Assembly: GCA_035263125.1 (NCBI GenBank)
Contig: DATFRP010000100.1
Span: 30,191-94,190 of the forward strand
Length of the DNA: 64,000 bases
Origin: Gp6-AA40 sp035263125
GTDB taxonomy: Bacteria; Acidobacteriota; Vicinamibacteria; Vicinamibacterales; UBA2999
Reading direction: 5' to 3'
Part shown: piece after piece, positions 1 to 9,366 of the stretch
How positions within the stretch are numbered: the first letter of the stretch is position 1
Layout: each line of letters opens with the position of its first letter
The notes under the pieces: model-generated
What the model was told of the DNA's origin: nothing
What the model saw: only the letters and a program-made list of their open reading frames with translations
The model's database searches: none
Made by a program: the position numbers and the translations under genes

Positions 1-2275
1 CTTCGCGCTGGGCGGGCCGATCGTGAAAGATCGGTTGTGGTTCTACAACAACGTCCGCAGCTACGGCAATCACCAGGAGATCCCCGGACTCTTCGGAAAC
101 CTGAACGCCGGCAATCAGGCGTCGTGGAACTACGACAAGGATGCGGGTCTGCCCGCTAGAGCAGCCGCCGCGAAGTTGATCGAAGCGATCCGCCTCACGG
201 GTCAGGCGACGCCACGGAACAAGGTCGGTTTCTACCTGGATTATCAGCAGGTCTGTAACGGATCCGCCTACACGCAGGGCGCGCCGCAGTGCCGCGATCG
301 CGGCGACGACTGGGTCGCGCTCGGCAGCGTGGGCGCGGGCTTCTTCGGCGCGTTGGCGCCCGAGTCGGGCAACGTGTGGGACGACCGCGAGAAGATCACC
401 CAGGCCACGTGGACCTCGCCGTACACGAACAAGCTGCTCCTGGAGGCCGGGTTCTCGCAGTTCGCGAGCCGCTTCGGCGGGACGATGCCCGGAGGCGCGC
501 TCAACTTGATTCCCGTGCAGGAGCAGGTCTCGCAGACGGATCCGACGAGGCCTGGTTTCACGGGCACTCCGGTCGGCAACTTCACGTATCGCGGCTGGGC
601 GTCAGCGGGATCGAACGAGCAGTTCCACAACGTCTGGCGTGCGTCGGGCACCTACGTGACCGGTGCACACAGCTTGAAGGTCGGGTATCAGGCGGCGTTC
701 CAGGTCCAGAAGAACTTCCAGAATGCTGCGAGCCAATTGAGCTACGTCTTCAGCAACCGCAACCCGATTCAGTTCACGTTGCGTGATGCACCGTTCTGGT
801 CGAGCAACCGCACGCGCTTCGATGCGATCTACGTTCAGGACCAGTACACACGAGGCCGGCTCACGTTACAGGGCGGCCTGCGATACGAGCACGCGTGGAG
901 CTGGTTCCCCGCGGGCGAGAACGGTGTGATCGCCGACAACGTCTACGGGACCAAGTTTCTCTTTCCCGAGCTCAAAGGCGTGACCGGGTACAACGACATC
1001 ACGCCGCGCATGGGCGCGACCTACGATCTGTTCGGAAACGGCAAGACCGCGTTGAAGGTCAACGTCAGCAAGTATCTGCAGGCCGCGAACAACGACGCGC
1101 AGTACACGATCGCGAACCCGGCGACGACGTTCCAGCAGACCACCAGCGTCTCTTGGACCGACACGAACGGCAACAAGGTCGTCGACTGCAACGTGATGAA
1201 CAAGGCGGGCGAAAACAACACCGCAACCGGCGGCGATGTGTGCGGCGCCTGGCAGAATCTGAATTTCGGCAACCCGTTCAGCACGACGACGGTCAACCCC
1301 GACGTGCTGCATGGATGGGGCGTGCGGCCGTACGACTGGCAGTACAGCGTGGAGGTTCAGCACGAGCTCGTCCCGCGCGTCGCGGTCGATGTCGCCTATA
1401 ACCGACGCGTATGGGGGAACCACTTCTTCACCGACAACCGCGCGCTGACGCCGGCAGACTTCGACACGGCGACGATTACCGCACCGACCAACGCGAATCT
1501 GCCGAACGGCGGCGGTTATCCGGTGACGTTCGTCACGCGGAACTCAATTTCGCCGATTGGTGCGGTCGACAACTACTACACGTTTGCGAAGGATTACGGA
1601 GACGTGACGACCTACTGGCACGGCTTCGATGTGAGCGTGAACGCGCGCACGCGCAACGGCATCACGTTCCAGGGCGGCACCAGCACCGGCCGCGGCGTGC
1701 GTGACTACTGCGAGATCACGGCGAAGCTCCCCGAGCTCTATGTCACAGCCGGCTCGGTCCTCGCCAATGCGCAGACCGCTGCGTGCGCCGTCACCGAACC
1801 GTGGCTGACGACGTTCCGCAGCTCCGTCACCTACACACTGCCGAAGATCGATGTGCTGCTGGCTGGTTCGATCCGATCGACTCCGAACACGCAGCCGTCG
1901 ACGATCAACACGTTCGTGGCGACCAACGGTGCATCGTTGCCGGCGAACTACAACGTCAATACCACGATCCTTCAGTCGTCGACGCTCGGCCGTCCGCTCG
2001 CGCCTGGCCTTGCATTCCAGACCGTCGATCTCACGCTGCCCGGCCAGGTCTATCCCGATCGGATCAACTCGGTTGATTTGAGGGTTGCGAAGGTGCTGCG
2101 CTTCGGGCGCACATCGACCAACGTCGGATTCGATTTCTACAACCTGCTCAATGCAAACACTGGGACGGCGTTCCAGAATGTGTACGCCACGGACCCGCTC
2201 AACGTTAATTGGCTGAGGCCGACGAGCATCCTCAATCCTCGCTTCGCACGGTTCAACGTCACCGTCAACTTCTAG
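1..2275 (+). CDS. TonB-dependent receptor with large beta barrel (5' end outside window)
   Basis: The reading frame is open from base 2 and runs 757 codons to a TAG stop, so the N-terminus (signal peptide, carboxypeptidase-like domain, most of the plug) lies upstream of the window; the GTG at 23 is internal. The first visible residues, FALGGPIVKDRLWFYNN, align with the middle of the next two genes (LGGPIKRDKLWFFGNYRDFGN and its counterpart). The protein ends in RFNVTVNF, with the terminal Phe expected of outer-membrane barrels inserted by the Bam complex. Conserved Cys pairs recur in all three paralogues, in a segment around C390 to C407 of the visible part and again near the YCEITAKLPE motif, suggesting disulfides in surface loops. 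The role is inferred to be uptake or binding of a complex substrate; the substrate is unknown. A strong terminator follows at once. Confidence 0.9.
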   Translation, partial: FALGGPIVKDRLWFYNNVRSYGNHQEIPGLFGNLNAGNQASWNYDKDAGLPARAAAAKLIEAIRLTGQATPRNKVGFYLDYQQVCNGSAYTQGAPQCRDRGDDWVALGSVGAGFFGALAPESGNVWDDREKITQATWTSPYTNKLLLEAGFSQFASRFGGTMPGGALNLIPVQEQVSQTDPTRPGFTGTPVGNFTYRGWASAGSNEQFHNVWRASGTYVTGAHSLKVGYQAAFQVQKNFQNAASQLSYVFSNRNPIQFTLRDAPFWSSNRTRFDAIYVQDQYTRGRLTLQGGLRYEHAWSWFPAGENGVIADNVYGTKFLFPELKGVTGYNDITPRMGATYDLFGNGKTALKVNVSKYLQAANNDAQYTIANPATTFQQTTSVSWTDTNGNKVVDCNVMNKAGENNTATGGDVCGAWQNLNFGNPFSTTTVNPDVLHGWGVRPYDWQYSVEVQHELVPRVAVDVAYNRRVWGNHFFTDNRALTPADFDTATITAPTNANLPNGGGYPVTFVTRNSISPIGAVDNYYTFAKDYGDVTTYWHGFDVSVNARTRNGITFQGGTSTGRGVRDYCEITAKLPELYVTAGSVLANAQTAACAVTEPWLTTFRSSVTYTLPKIDVLLAGSIRSTPNTQPSTINTFVATNGASLPANYNVNTTILQSSTLGRPLAPGLAFQTVDLTLPGQVYPDRINSVDLRVAKVLRFGRTSTNVGFDFYNLLNANTGTAFQNVYATDPLNVNWLRPTSILNPRFARFNVTVNF

Positions 2276-2282
2276 GGTAATT

Positions 2283-2331
2283 GCCGGCGGCTCTGCCTGC
2301 TCTCAGGACAGAGCCGCCGGCCCGTTTTTTT
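2283..2331 (+). terminator. Intrinsic terminator after first TonB receptor
   Basis: A perfect 13-bp stem (2283-2295 with 2309-2321, GCCGGCGGCTCTG and its complement) with a 13-nt loop is followed by CCG and seven T. It sits eight bases after the stop codon. This is a textbook Rho-independent terminator and separates the first receptor from the second. Confidence 0.93.
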
Positions 2332-2757
2332 CGCGCTTTCTGCTTCGCATCGCGAAATCGAAGAACCAGGCCCGACCAGCCGCCGCGATCTGTACAAATC
2401 AGAGCGACCGACTTCACGGTCGTCGCCATCGTCGTTTTGTGCCAGCAGGATCGGGCGAATCCAATAATTCGAAAACCGGGCGTTCGACAGATTGGATGCC
2501 GCTCGAACTTGCAGGCGAAATACCGGAAAACGCACGTGCCAATAGACGAGCCGAAAGGCTGAGTAATTGCTTTCTATTACTCGACCGGAAGGGCGGCCCT
2601 ACGAGCCTTGCTCGCAGCCTTGGCGCTGCGCGCTCACGACTGCCATTTCAGTCGCGTTTCTGGCGATCGTCGTTGCGGTAATTCCCGGGTAAACAGGTGG
2701 ACGTGCCTGCCGCCTTGTCGCGGCGGGTCTCCGGTGAATTCTCTTGGGAGTAATCCG
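2332..2757 (+). promoter_or_regulatory. Leader region of second receptor, possible structured RNA
   Basis: No convincing gene lies in these 426 bases. It must hold the promoter of the second receptor, since a terminator precedes it. Three stem-loops can be drawn: AGCC-GAAA-GGCT with a GNRA loop (2549-2560), directly followed by GAGTAAT/ATTACTC with an 8-nt loop (2561-2582), and an 8-bp stem with one G-U pair at 2706-2727. A Shine-Dalgarno GGGAG lies just before the ATG at 2758. I do not recognise a known riboswitch class. The structured-leader idea is tentative. Confidence 0.35.
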
Positions 2758-5700
2758 ATGCATGGTAGTGGCCCTGTCAGCCGTTTCCTCTTGCTCTTGT
2801 CGGCAATTGTCCTGGTGGTCGTCTTTACTCCTTCAGAAGCGCTCGCACAAGCAACGCTCGCCGGCGTTGTGAAGGATTCCTCTGGTGCGGTGCTGCCTGG
2901 GGTCAGCGTCGAGGCCTCGAGCCCGGCGCTCATCGAGAGAGTGCGTACCGCGACGACCGACAGCACCGGGCAGTATCAGATTGTCGATCTTCGTCCCGGC
3001 ACCTATGCACTCACGTTCTCGCTTCAAGGCTTCAGAACGGTGAAGCGTGAGTCGGTTGATGTGAGCGGTGCGGGAGTCATCACGATCAACGCTGAACTGT
3101 CCGTTGGCGGCCTCACTGAGACGCTCACCGTTCAAGGCGAGACGCCTGTCATCGACGTACAGACTACGCGTCGCCAGGCAGTGCTCGAGAACAAGGTGGT
3201 CAACGAGCTCCCCGCCGCGCGCGGGTACGGCGCGATTCTCGCGGCGATTCCGACGCTCCAGGGCGCCGGCGCGAACTCCTCTTCATCGGTCAATCCGAGT
3301 TTCTTCACCGCCCATGGCGGCCCGGGCAATGAAGGCCGCGTGCAGCTCGATGGCTTGAGCGTCGGTGCGGCGTTCAACGGCGGCGGTGTATCGGGCAACG
3401 CCTACGACACTGCCAATGCGCGTGAGCTGCAGGTGTCGATTTCCGGGGCGCTCGGTGAAGCCGAAGTCGGTGGCCCGGTTCTCAATATCGTGCCGAGCAC
3501 TGGCGGCAACGCGTTCCATGGGACTGCGTTTGCCACCGGTGCCGGTTCGTGGGCGCAGGGTAACAATCTGGACGACGAGCTGCGAGCTGCGGGCATCACC
3601 GAACAGGCAGCGCTGATCAAGCTGTGGGACGCGAGCTTCGCGTTGGGCGGCCCGATCAAGAGGGACAAGCTGTGGTTCTTCGGCAACTATCGCGACTTCG
3701 GCAACCACACCGACATCCCGGGGCTCTACGCGAACCTGTATGCCGGCGATCCGTCCCACTGGGACTATGCGCCCGACTTGAACGTGAAAGCCCGAACGGC
3801 CACGTCCAAGACGGTTGCGTCGGTTCGTCTGACGGCGCAGGCCACTGCCCGAAACAAGTTCAGCTTCTATTACGACTACCAGTGGGACTGCGACCAGGGC
3901 TCTATGAGCAGCACCCAGGGATGCCGTCCGCGCGGTGAGGACTGGGTGCCCGGCAGCGTCTTCGGGTCGGGCTTCTCACCTGAGGCGGTCACCAACTACT
4001 GGGACGCGCGAGAGATCATCTCGCAGGCGACCTGGTCCTCGCCGGTCACCAACAAGCTGCTGCTCGAGGCCGGCTATGCAACCTTCGTCAGCCGCTGGGG
4101 CTGGATGCCGCAGCCAGGCGCGATCACGAACCTCGTGCAGATGACGCAGATCGCGCCGACGTTCAAGGTCTATCGCGGCGTCGACAACATCCTTGACAAC
4201 TCCCAGAATCCGAACACGTGGCGGGCATCAGCGACCTACGTCACTGGCGCGCACAACATGAAGTTCGGGTATCAGGGCGCGTATCACATCGAAGAGACGA
4301 CCGACCTCGCCAACGATGCGCGTTACATCCTGACCGATTTGACGCCGGTCCTTGCCCCGATATTTTTCCCGGCGCCTGCGCCGGTCCTGCCGATCTATAG
4401 CGCCACGATTCGGATCGCACCATGGCAGCAGAGCAATCGCACCGAGTATCACGCGTTCTATGCGCAGGATCAGTGGACGGTTGGCCGCATGACACTGCAG
4501 GGCGCACTCCGGTTCGATCGGGCGTGGAGCTGGTTCCCGGCCGAGCACAATGGCGCACCACAGACGTCGGTGTGGAATGCCAGGCCGATCTCATTCCCGA
4601 AGACGGACGGTGTCACCGGATACAACGACATCACGCCTCGTGCGGGCGTCGCCTATGACTTGTTTGGAAACGGGAAGACCTCGTTGAAGGTGAACGTAGG
4701 CGAGTACCTCCAGAGCGCGAACAACCAGGAGAACTACACGATCAGCAACCCCGCGCTCGATGGCCGCAACGGCCGTCGCGGACCGAACTTCCAGACGACC
4801 GCATCGCGCACGTTCATCGATTTCAACGGCGATCACGTGCCGAACTGCGAGATGCTGAACCCGCAGGCGAACGGGGAGTGCATCGCACCGGACCTCGGGA
4901 ACTTCGCCAATCCGAACACCCTCACGCTGGTCAACCCCGACGTGCTCCATGGGTGGGGCGTGCGTCCGCGCGACTGGCAGTTCGGCGTGTCGGTCCAGCA
5001 CGAGATCCTGCCGCGCACCTCGCTGGAAGTCGGCTATGCGCGCCGCTGGTTCAAGAACTTCTTCGTCACCGACAATATCAACCTGAATGCCAGCGACTTC
5101 CAGTTGACGACGGTGACAGCGCCGACCAACGCGAAGTTGCCCGATGGCGGGGGGTACCCGCTGCAGTACTACTTCCCCAAGCCGGGCGTGGTAACGACGA
5201 ACATTCAGAACCGGTATACGTTCGCGAGCGACTACGGCGACTGGACCAACTACTGGCACGGCATCGATGTCACGGTGAACGCGCGGTTGCGTCAGGGGCT
5301 CGTGATGCAGATCGGATCGAGCACCGGACGAGCGGTGACTGACAACTGCGACATCGTGGCGCAGGTACCGGAGATGCTCAACGGCGCGCTGACCAACCCG
5401 TCTCCGTTCACCGCCAGCACCTTCCAACCCGCTGACTCCTGCCACAAGGTCGAGGCGTGGCAGACGCAGGTGCGCGGGTTCGCTTCCTACACGATCCCGA
5501 AAATCGAGCTGCTCGTGAGCTCCATCATGCGCTTCCAGCCGAATGCCGTCTTCGGTGTCGGCGCGGTGCCCGAAGGGAACAGCACCGGTCTCTCGGCTCT
5601 CTACGCGACGCCGCAAGGACAGATCAACCTGCTCGAGCCGGGTCAGGTCTACGGCGACCGCATCAATCAGATCGACATGAGGTTCGGAAAACTCATCAAC

Positions 5701-5865
5701 GTCGGCGGCAAGCGAGCCAACGTCGCGGTGGATCTGCTGAACCTGTTCAACTCGAACACTCCGACCATGTATCAGCAGAACTATGGTGACGGATCGCTGT
5801 ACCTGCAGCCTCTGCAGATCCTGAACCCGCGGTTCCTGCGGTTCAACGTCACGTTCGATTTCTAG
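2758..5865 (+). CDS. TonB-dependent receptor with carboxypeptidase-regulatory-like N-terminal domain
   Basis: 1035 aa. The ATG at 2758 is chosen over upstream in-frame starts because it follows GGGAG and begins a clear signal peptide (residues 1-30, hydrophobic core FLLLLSAIVLVVVF, cut after ALA). Then come a CarboxypepD_reg-like Ig fold (about 32-115, TLAGVVKDSSGAVLPGVSV), a plug (about 130-280, with QLDGLSVG and GEAEVGGPVLNIVP) and a long barrel ending RFNVTFDF. It is paralogous to the genes on both sides. Paired Cys in NCEMLNPQANGEC and again near DNCDIVAQVPE recur in the paralogues. It probably acts in the outer membrane with TonB/ExbBD, which are not in the window. A G/C-rich inverted repeat array follows its stop. 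Substrate unknown. Confidence 0.95.
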   Translation: MHGSGPVSRFLLLLSAIVLVVVFTPSEALAQATLAGVVKDSSGAVLPGVSVEASSPALIERVRTATTDSTGQYQIVDLRPGTYALTFSLQGFRTVKRESVDVSGAGVITINAELSVGGLTETLTVQGETPVIDVQTTRRQAVLENKVVNELPAARGYGAILAAIPTLQGAGANSSSSVNPSFFTAHGGPGNEGRVQLDGLSVGAAFNGGGVSGNAYDTANARELQVSISGALGEAEVGGPVLNIVPSTGGNAFHGTAFATGAGSWAQGNNLDDELRAAGITEQAALIKLWDASFALGGPIKRDKLWFFGNYRDFGNHTDIPGLYANLYAGDPSHWDYAPDLNVKARTATSKTVASVRLTAQATARNKFSFYYDYQWDCDQGSMSSTQGCRPRGEDWVPGSVFGSGFSPEAVTNYWDAREIISQATWSSPVTNKLLLEAGYATFVSRWGWMPQPGAITNLVQMTQIAPTFKVYRGVDNILDNSQNPNTWRASATYVTGAHNMKFGYQGAYHIEETTDLANDARYILTDLTPVLAPIFFPAPAPVLPIYSATIRIAPWQQSNRTEYHAFYAQDQWTVGRMTLQGALRFDRAWSWFPAEHNGAPQTSVWNARPISFPKTDGVTGYNDITPRAGVAYDLFGNGKTSLKVNVGEYLQSANNQENYTISNPALDGRNGRRGPNFQTTASRTFIDFNGDHVPNCEMLNPQANGECIAPDLGNFANPNTLTLVNPDVLHGWGVRPRDWQFGVSVQHEILPRTSLEVGYARRWFKNFFVTDNINLNASDFQLTTVTAPTNAKLPDGGGYPLQYYFPKPGVVTTNIQNRYTFASDYGDWTNYWHGIDVTVNARLRQGLVMQIGSSTGRAVTDNCDIVAQVPEMLNGALTNPSPFTASTFQPADSCHKVEAWQTQVRGFASYTIPKIELLVSSIMRFQPNAVFGVGAVPEGNSTGLSALYATPQGQINLLEPGQVYGDRINQIDMRFGKLINVGGKRANVAVDLLNLFNSNTPTMYQQNYGDGSLYLQPLQILNPRFLRFNVTFDF

Positions 5866-5880
5866 GCTGGAGAGAGCGCC

Positions 5881-6062
5881 GGGTAGATGGGGTGAGATAG
5901 ATGGGGCCCCATCTATCTCACCGCCTCGTCCACCTCACAGCCTCATCCACCCCACCAACCTCATCGACTCCACCCCGGCCTCACACTAACCCCATCCACC
6001 TTACCTGCCCCATCCACCCCACCCGCCCCATCCACCCCACCCGCCCCATCCACTTCATCGAC
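5881..6062. repeat. 15-bp-period inverted minisatellite array, copy 1
   Basis: Between two receptor genes lies a short G-rich arm (units like GTAGATGGGGTGAGA) followed by a long C-rich arm of units resembling CCCCATCCACCCCAC. The period is about 15 bases, so both strands translate in frame as pentapeptides (VDGAG on one, PIHPT on the other). The junction of the arms, 5891-5922, is a perfect palindrome with no loop (half-site GGTGAGATAGATGGGG). Similar arrays occur at 9367-9518 and 37412-37601, each directly after a TonB receptor stop. This is not a CRISPR array, as there are no unique spacers. The function is unknown; it could terminate transcription, block exonucleases or serve recombination. 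Confidence 0.85.
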
Positions 6063-6204
6063 GCATCGATTCTCCGTATTAGTCCTGTCTTGATAGTGCT
6101 TTTTCACTAGGTTAGGCTCGTTGTTCGCATCTTCCGTGCGTGCTGCGGGGCTCGCGCGTGACCGGCAACCTGTGCGCTTCAATCCGTCTTTGCGGAGGAC
6201 ATGT

Positions 6205-9200
6205 ATGCGTCTCACAGGATCCCACTCCATTCCGATCTCGCGATTGATGCGCCTGTGCGTGATGCTCGTGCCGTTCGCGATGCTCCCTGCTGTGGCACAC
6301 GCACAGACATCGATCACCGGCACCGTACGTGACGCCTCGGGCGCCGTACTGCCTGGCGTCACTGTTGAAGCCTCGAGCCCTGTGCTGATCGAAAAGGTCC
6401 GAAGTGCCATCAGCGACGGCACAGGTCAGTACCGTCTCACCGAGCTTCCGCCCGGCAAGTACACGATCACGATGAGCCTCTCGGGATTCACGACCGTGAA
6501 GCGCGAGGACATCGATGTGAGCGGCGTCGGCGTCATCACGATCAACGCCGACATGCGGGTCGGCACCGTGCAGGAAACGATTACGGTCACGGGCGAGACG
6601 CCGGTCGTCGATGTGCAGAGCACGCGGCGGCAGCAGGTCATCGACGATGAGACTCTGAAGGCGCTGCCGGCCACACGTGGCTACAACGCGCTCGTCTTCC
6701 TGGTCCCCTCGGTGACCGGTGGCAGCAACCAGATCGATCTGATGCCGGCGATGCGCATCTTCTACAACCACGGTGGTCGCGGCAACGAGGGGCGCACCTA
6801 CGTCGATGGTCTGAGCACCGGATCGGCCTTCAACGGCGGAGGCGTGTCGGGCTACATCATCGATACCGCGAACTCGCAGGAAATGCAGTTGACGCTCTCG
6901 GGCGGTCTTGGCGAAACCGAAGTGGGAGGCACCCTCGTCAACTTCATTCCCAAGACCGGCGGCAACATCTATTCGGGTTCGCTCTTCGGCAGCACGGCAG
7001 GGGAATGGTCGCAGGGCAACAACATCGACGATCACCTCAAGTCGCTCGGGCTGGCGCAGCCGGCGGCACTGTACAAGAACTGGGATTACAGCGCATCGCT
7101 CGGCGGCCCCTTCCGGAAAGACAAGTTGTGGTTCTTCGCCAACTACCGCGACTTCGGGAGCTACGAAGACATCCTTGGGATGTACGCGAACCTGAACGCC
7201 GGCAATCCGAACAGCTGGAGCTACGTGCCCGACCAGAGCATCAAGGCGCGCAACGCAGTCTCGCGGACGGTGACGTCGATGCGTCTCACCGCGCAGGTGA
7301 CACCGAAGAACAAGGTGGGCTTCTTCTTCGACAATCAGCTCGCGTGCGACGGGTCGGCGCTGACAGAGGACGCCGACAGCTGTCGTCCTCGCGGCAAGGA
7401 CTGGGTTGCGAGCGGCCTCACGGCGGGCATCTCTCCGTACGCGCCGGAAGCCGCCAGCGGCGCACAGGGCAGTCAGGGTGGTGCGTTCGGATACGCCGAT
7501 GCGTGGCAGCGCGTGATGCAGGCGAGCTACACGTCGACGATCACGAGCCGTCTGCTGCTCGAAGCGGGCGCCTCGACCTACATCAGCAAGTGGGGATGGA
7601 TGGAGCAGCCGGGCGCGATTCTGAATCTGAACCAGGTCCAGGAGCAGGCGTCCTTGAGCGGTACGTTCGCGGATGGTTCGAAGTGGAGCGTCCCCGCGAA
7701 CCTGTTCTTCCGCGCGCTCGACTGGAACTTCAACAACATGCAGAACCCGACGACGTGGCGCGCGGCGCTCTCGTACGTCACCGGCGCGCACAGCACGAAG
7801 TTCGGGTACATCGCCGCCTACAACCGCACCGACAACTGGAACTTCTACAACAAGACGCGGGTCAACTACCGCTTCCTCAACGGCGTGCCGAATCAGCTGA
7901 CCATGAACGTCGGCGACTGGATGATCAAGGATCGGAGTCAGTATCACGCGTTCTACGCGCAGGATCAGTGGACGATCAACCGGGTCACGCTGCAGGGCGC
8001 CATCCGGTACGATCGCGCATGGAGCTGGTCGCCGGAAGGGCAGGGCGCGACCGGCACCGACTTGTTCAGGTCAGCACCGATCACCTTCCCGCGCACCGAT
8101 GGAGTGCCGGGCTTCAACGACATCACCCCGCGGATGGGCGCTGCGTACGACGTGCGCGGCAACGGGAAGACGTCGCTCAAGGTCAATCTCGGGAAGTATC
8201 TGCAGGCGGCGAACAACCAGGATCGCTACACGTTGATGAACCCGGCGCAGGCGACGCGCTTCCAGCGCACGACCAATCGGACGTGGAGTGATACCAGCGG
8301 CCTGGGTATCAATGGCGACTACATCCCGCAGTGCGATCTGATGAATCCCGCGGCCAACGGTGAGTGCGGTCCGTGGCAGAGCCCGTCGTTCGGACAGCCG
8401 TTGACCGCGGCACCGATCAACCCGGCGATTCTCGAAGGCTGGAACGTCCGTCCGTCTGACTGGCAGTTCGGCGTGTCGGTGCAGCAGGAAGTGCTCCCGC
8501 GCACGTCGGTCGAAGTCGGTTACTACCGTCGGTGGTTCAACGGCTTCACCGTGACCGACAATCTGGCGTCGACCGCGGCCGACTACGTGCCGTATACGTT
8601 CACCGCGCCGTTGCATCCGTCGTTGCCGGGCGGCGGCGGCTATGAAGTCACCGGATTGAACCCGAGCACGAACTTCTCGGCCGCGAGCAACTACACGACG
8701 TTTGCCAGCGACTACGGCGACATGTATCAGTACTGGCACGGCATTGACGTCAACGTGGTCTCGCGAATGAGGAACGGTGTGGTCGTACAGGGCGGCACCA
8801 GCACCGGCCGCGGCGTGCGCGATCAATGCGAGATCACCGCCAAGGTTCCCGAGGCGCTGCTGGTCGGTCTGCCAGCCGTCTGGCAGCAGCCCAGCTCGTG
8901 TCATGTCACCGAGCCGTGGCTCACGCAGATTCGCGGACTCGCGTCGTACACGATTCCGAAGATCGACGTGCAGGTCAGCACGAGCTTCCAGTTCAAGCCG
9001 GGCACGCTCGGGATCGGCGGCAACGACTCGGCTACCAACGGACAGTCGGTCGCCTCCAACTACGTCGTCACCAACGCGGTCGCGGGGACGACGCTGCTGA
9101 ACAACCAGCAGAGTGTGAACCTGCTGCTGCCCGGTCAGGTGTATGGCGATTACGTGCGGCAGGTCGACATGCGCGCAGGCAAGATTCTGCGCTTCGGCCG

Positions 9201-9360
9201 CACGCGCACGCTCGTCGGCGTCGACGTATACAACCTGTTCAATGCGAATCCTGGTCTCACGTTCAGTCAGAACTTCACCGGGACCGGCACGACGTGGCTC
9301 AATCCAACGTCGCTGCTGATGCCGCGGTTCGTGCGGTTCAACGTGACGATGGACTTCTGA
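6205..9360 (+). CDS. TonB-dependent receptor with carboxypeptidase-regulatory-like N-terminal domain
   Basis: 1051 aa. The ATG at 6205 is preceded by GCGGAGGAC at good spacing and opens a signal peptide (residues 1-33, ending AHA|Q); the earlier in-frame start at 6121 would bury it. Order: signal, CarboxypepD_reg-like domain (about 36-120, ITGTVRDASGAVLPGV), plug (TYVDGLSTGSAFNGGGVSG; ETEVGGTLVNFIPK), and a barrel ending RFNVTMDF. Closely related to the two upstream receptors along its length, including the loop Cys pairs (QCDLMNPAANGEC; DQCEITAKVPE). It is flanked on both sides by copies of the same minisatellite array, which makes it look like a cassette. Substrate unknown; probably outer-membrane uptake. 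Confidence 0.95.
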   Translation: MRLTGSHSIPISRLMRLCVMLVPFAMLPAVAHAQTSITGTVRDASGAVLPGVTVEASSPVLIEKVRSAISDGTGQYRLTELPPGKYTITMSLSGFTTVKREDIDVSGVGVITINADMRVGTVQETITVTGETPVVDVQSTRRQQVIDDETLKALPATRGYNALVFLVPSVTGGSNQIDLMPAMRIFYNHGGRGNEGRTYVDGLSTGSAFNGGGVSGYIIDTANSQEMQLTLSGGLGETEVGGTLVNFIPKTGGNIYSGSLFGSTAGEWSQGNNIDDHLKSLGLAQPAALYKNWDYSASLGGPFRKDKLWFFANYRDFGSYEDILGMYANLNAGNPNSWSYVPDQSIKARNAVSRTVTSMRLTAQVTPKNKVGFFFDNQLACDGSALTEDADSCRPRGKDWVASGLTAGISPYAPEAASGAQGSQGGAFGYADAWQRVMQASYTSTITSRLLLEAGASTYISKWGWMEQPGAILNLNQVQEQASLSGTFADGSKWSVPANLFFRALDWNFNNMQNPTTWRAALSYVTGAHSTKFGYIAAYNRTDNWNFYNKTRVNYRFLNGVPNQLTMNVGDWMIKDRSQYHAFYAQDQWTINRVTLQGAIRYDRAWSWSPEGQGATGTDLFRSAPITFPRTDGVPGFNDITPRMGAAYDVRGNGKTSLKVNLGKYLQAANNQDRYTLMNPAQATRFQRTTNRTWSDTSGLGINGDYIPQCDLMNPAANGECGPWQSPSFGQPLTAAPINPAILEGWNVRPSDWQFGVSVQQEVLPRTSVEVGYYRRWFNGFTVTDNLASTAADYVPYTFTAPLHPSLPGGGGYEVTGLNPSTNFSAASNYTTFASDYGDMYQYWHGIDVNVVSRMRNGVVVQGGTSTGRGVRDQCEITAKVPEALLVGLPAVWQQPSSCHVTEPWLTQIRGLASYTIPKIDVQVSTSFQFKPGTLGIGGNDSATNGQSVASNYVVTNAVAGTTLLNNQQSVNLLLPGQVYGDYVRQVDMRAGKILRFGRTRTLVGVDVYNLFNANPGLTFSQNFTGTGTTWLNPTSLLMPRFVRFNVTMDF

Positions 9361-9366
9361 AAGCCA

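Noticed and set aside
5881..6062. CRISPR array
   Set aside because: Units are 15 bases with variable sequence, in two opposed arms, with no spacers and no cas genes.
5901..6110. Small Pro/His/Thr-rich and Gly/Asp-rich frames in the minisatellite arrays (also around 9400 and 37396-37714)
   Set aside because: Products are pentapeptide translations of the 15-bp repeat on either strand; no start site or conserved non-repeat part.
6112..7947. 611-codon open frame on the minus strand inside the third receptor
   Set aside because: It is antisense to a well-supported receptor, is rich in Arg/Val/His as expected for the mirror frame of GC-rich genes, and matches no family.
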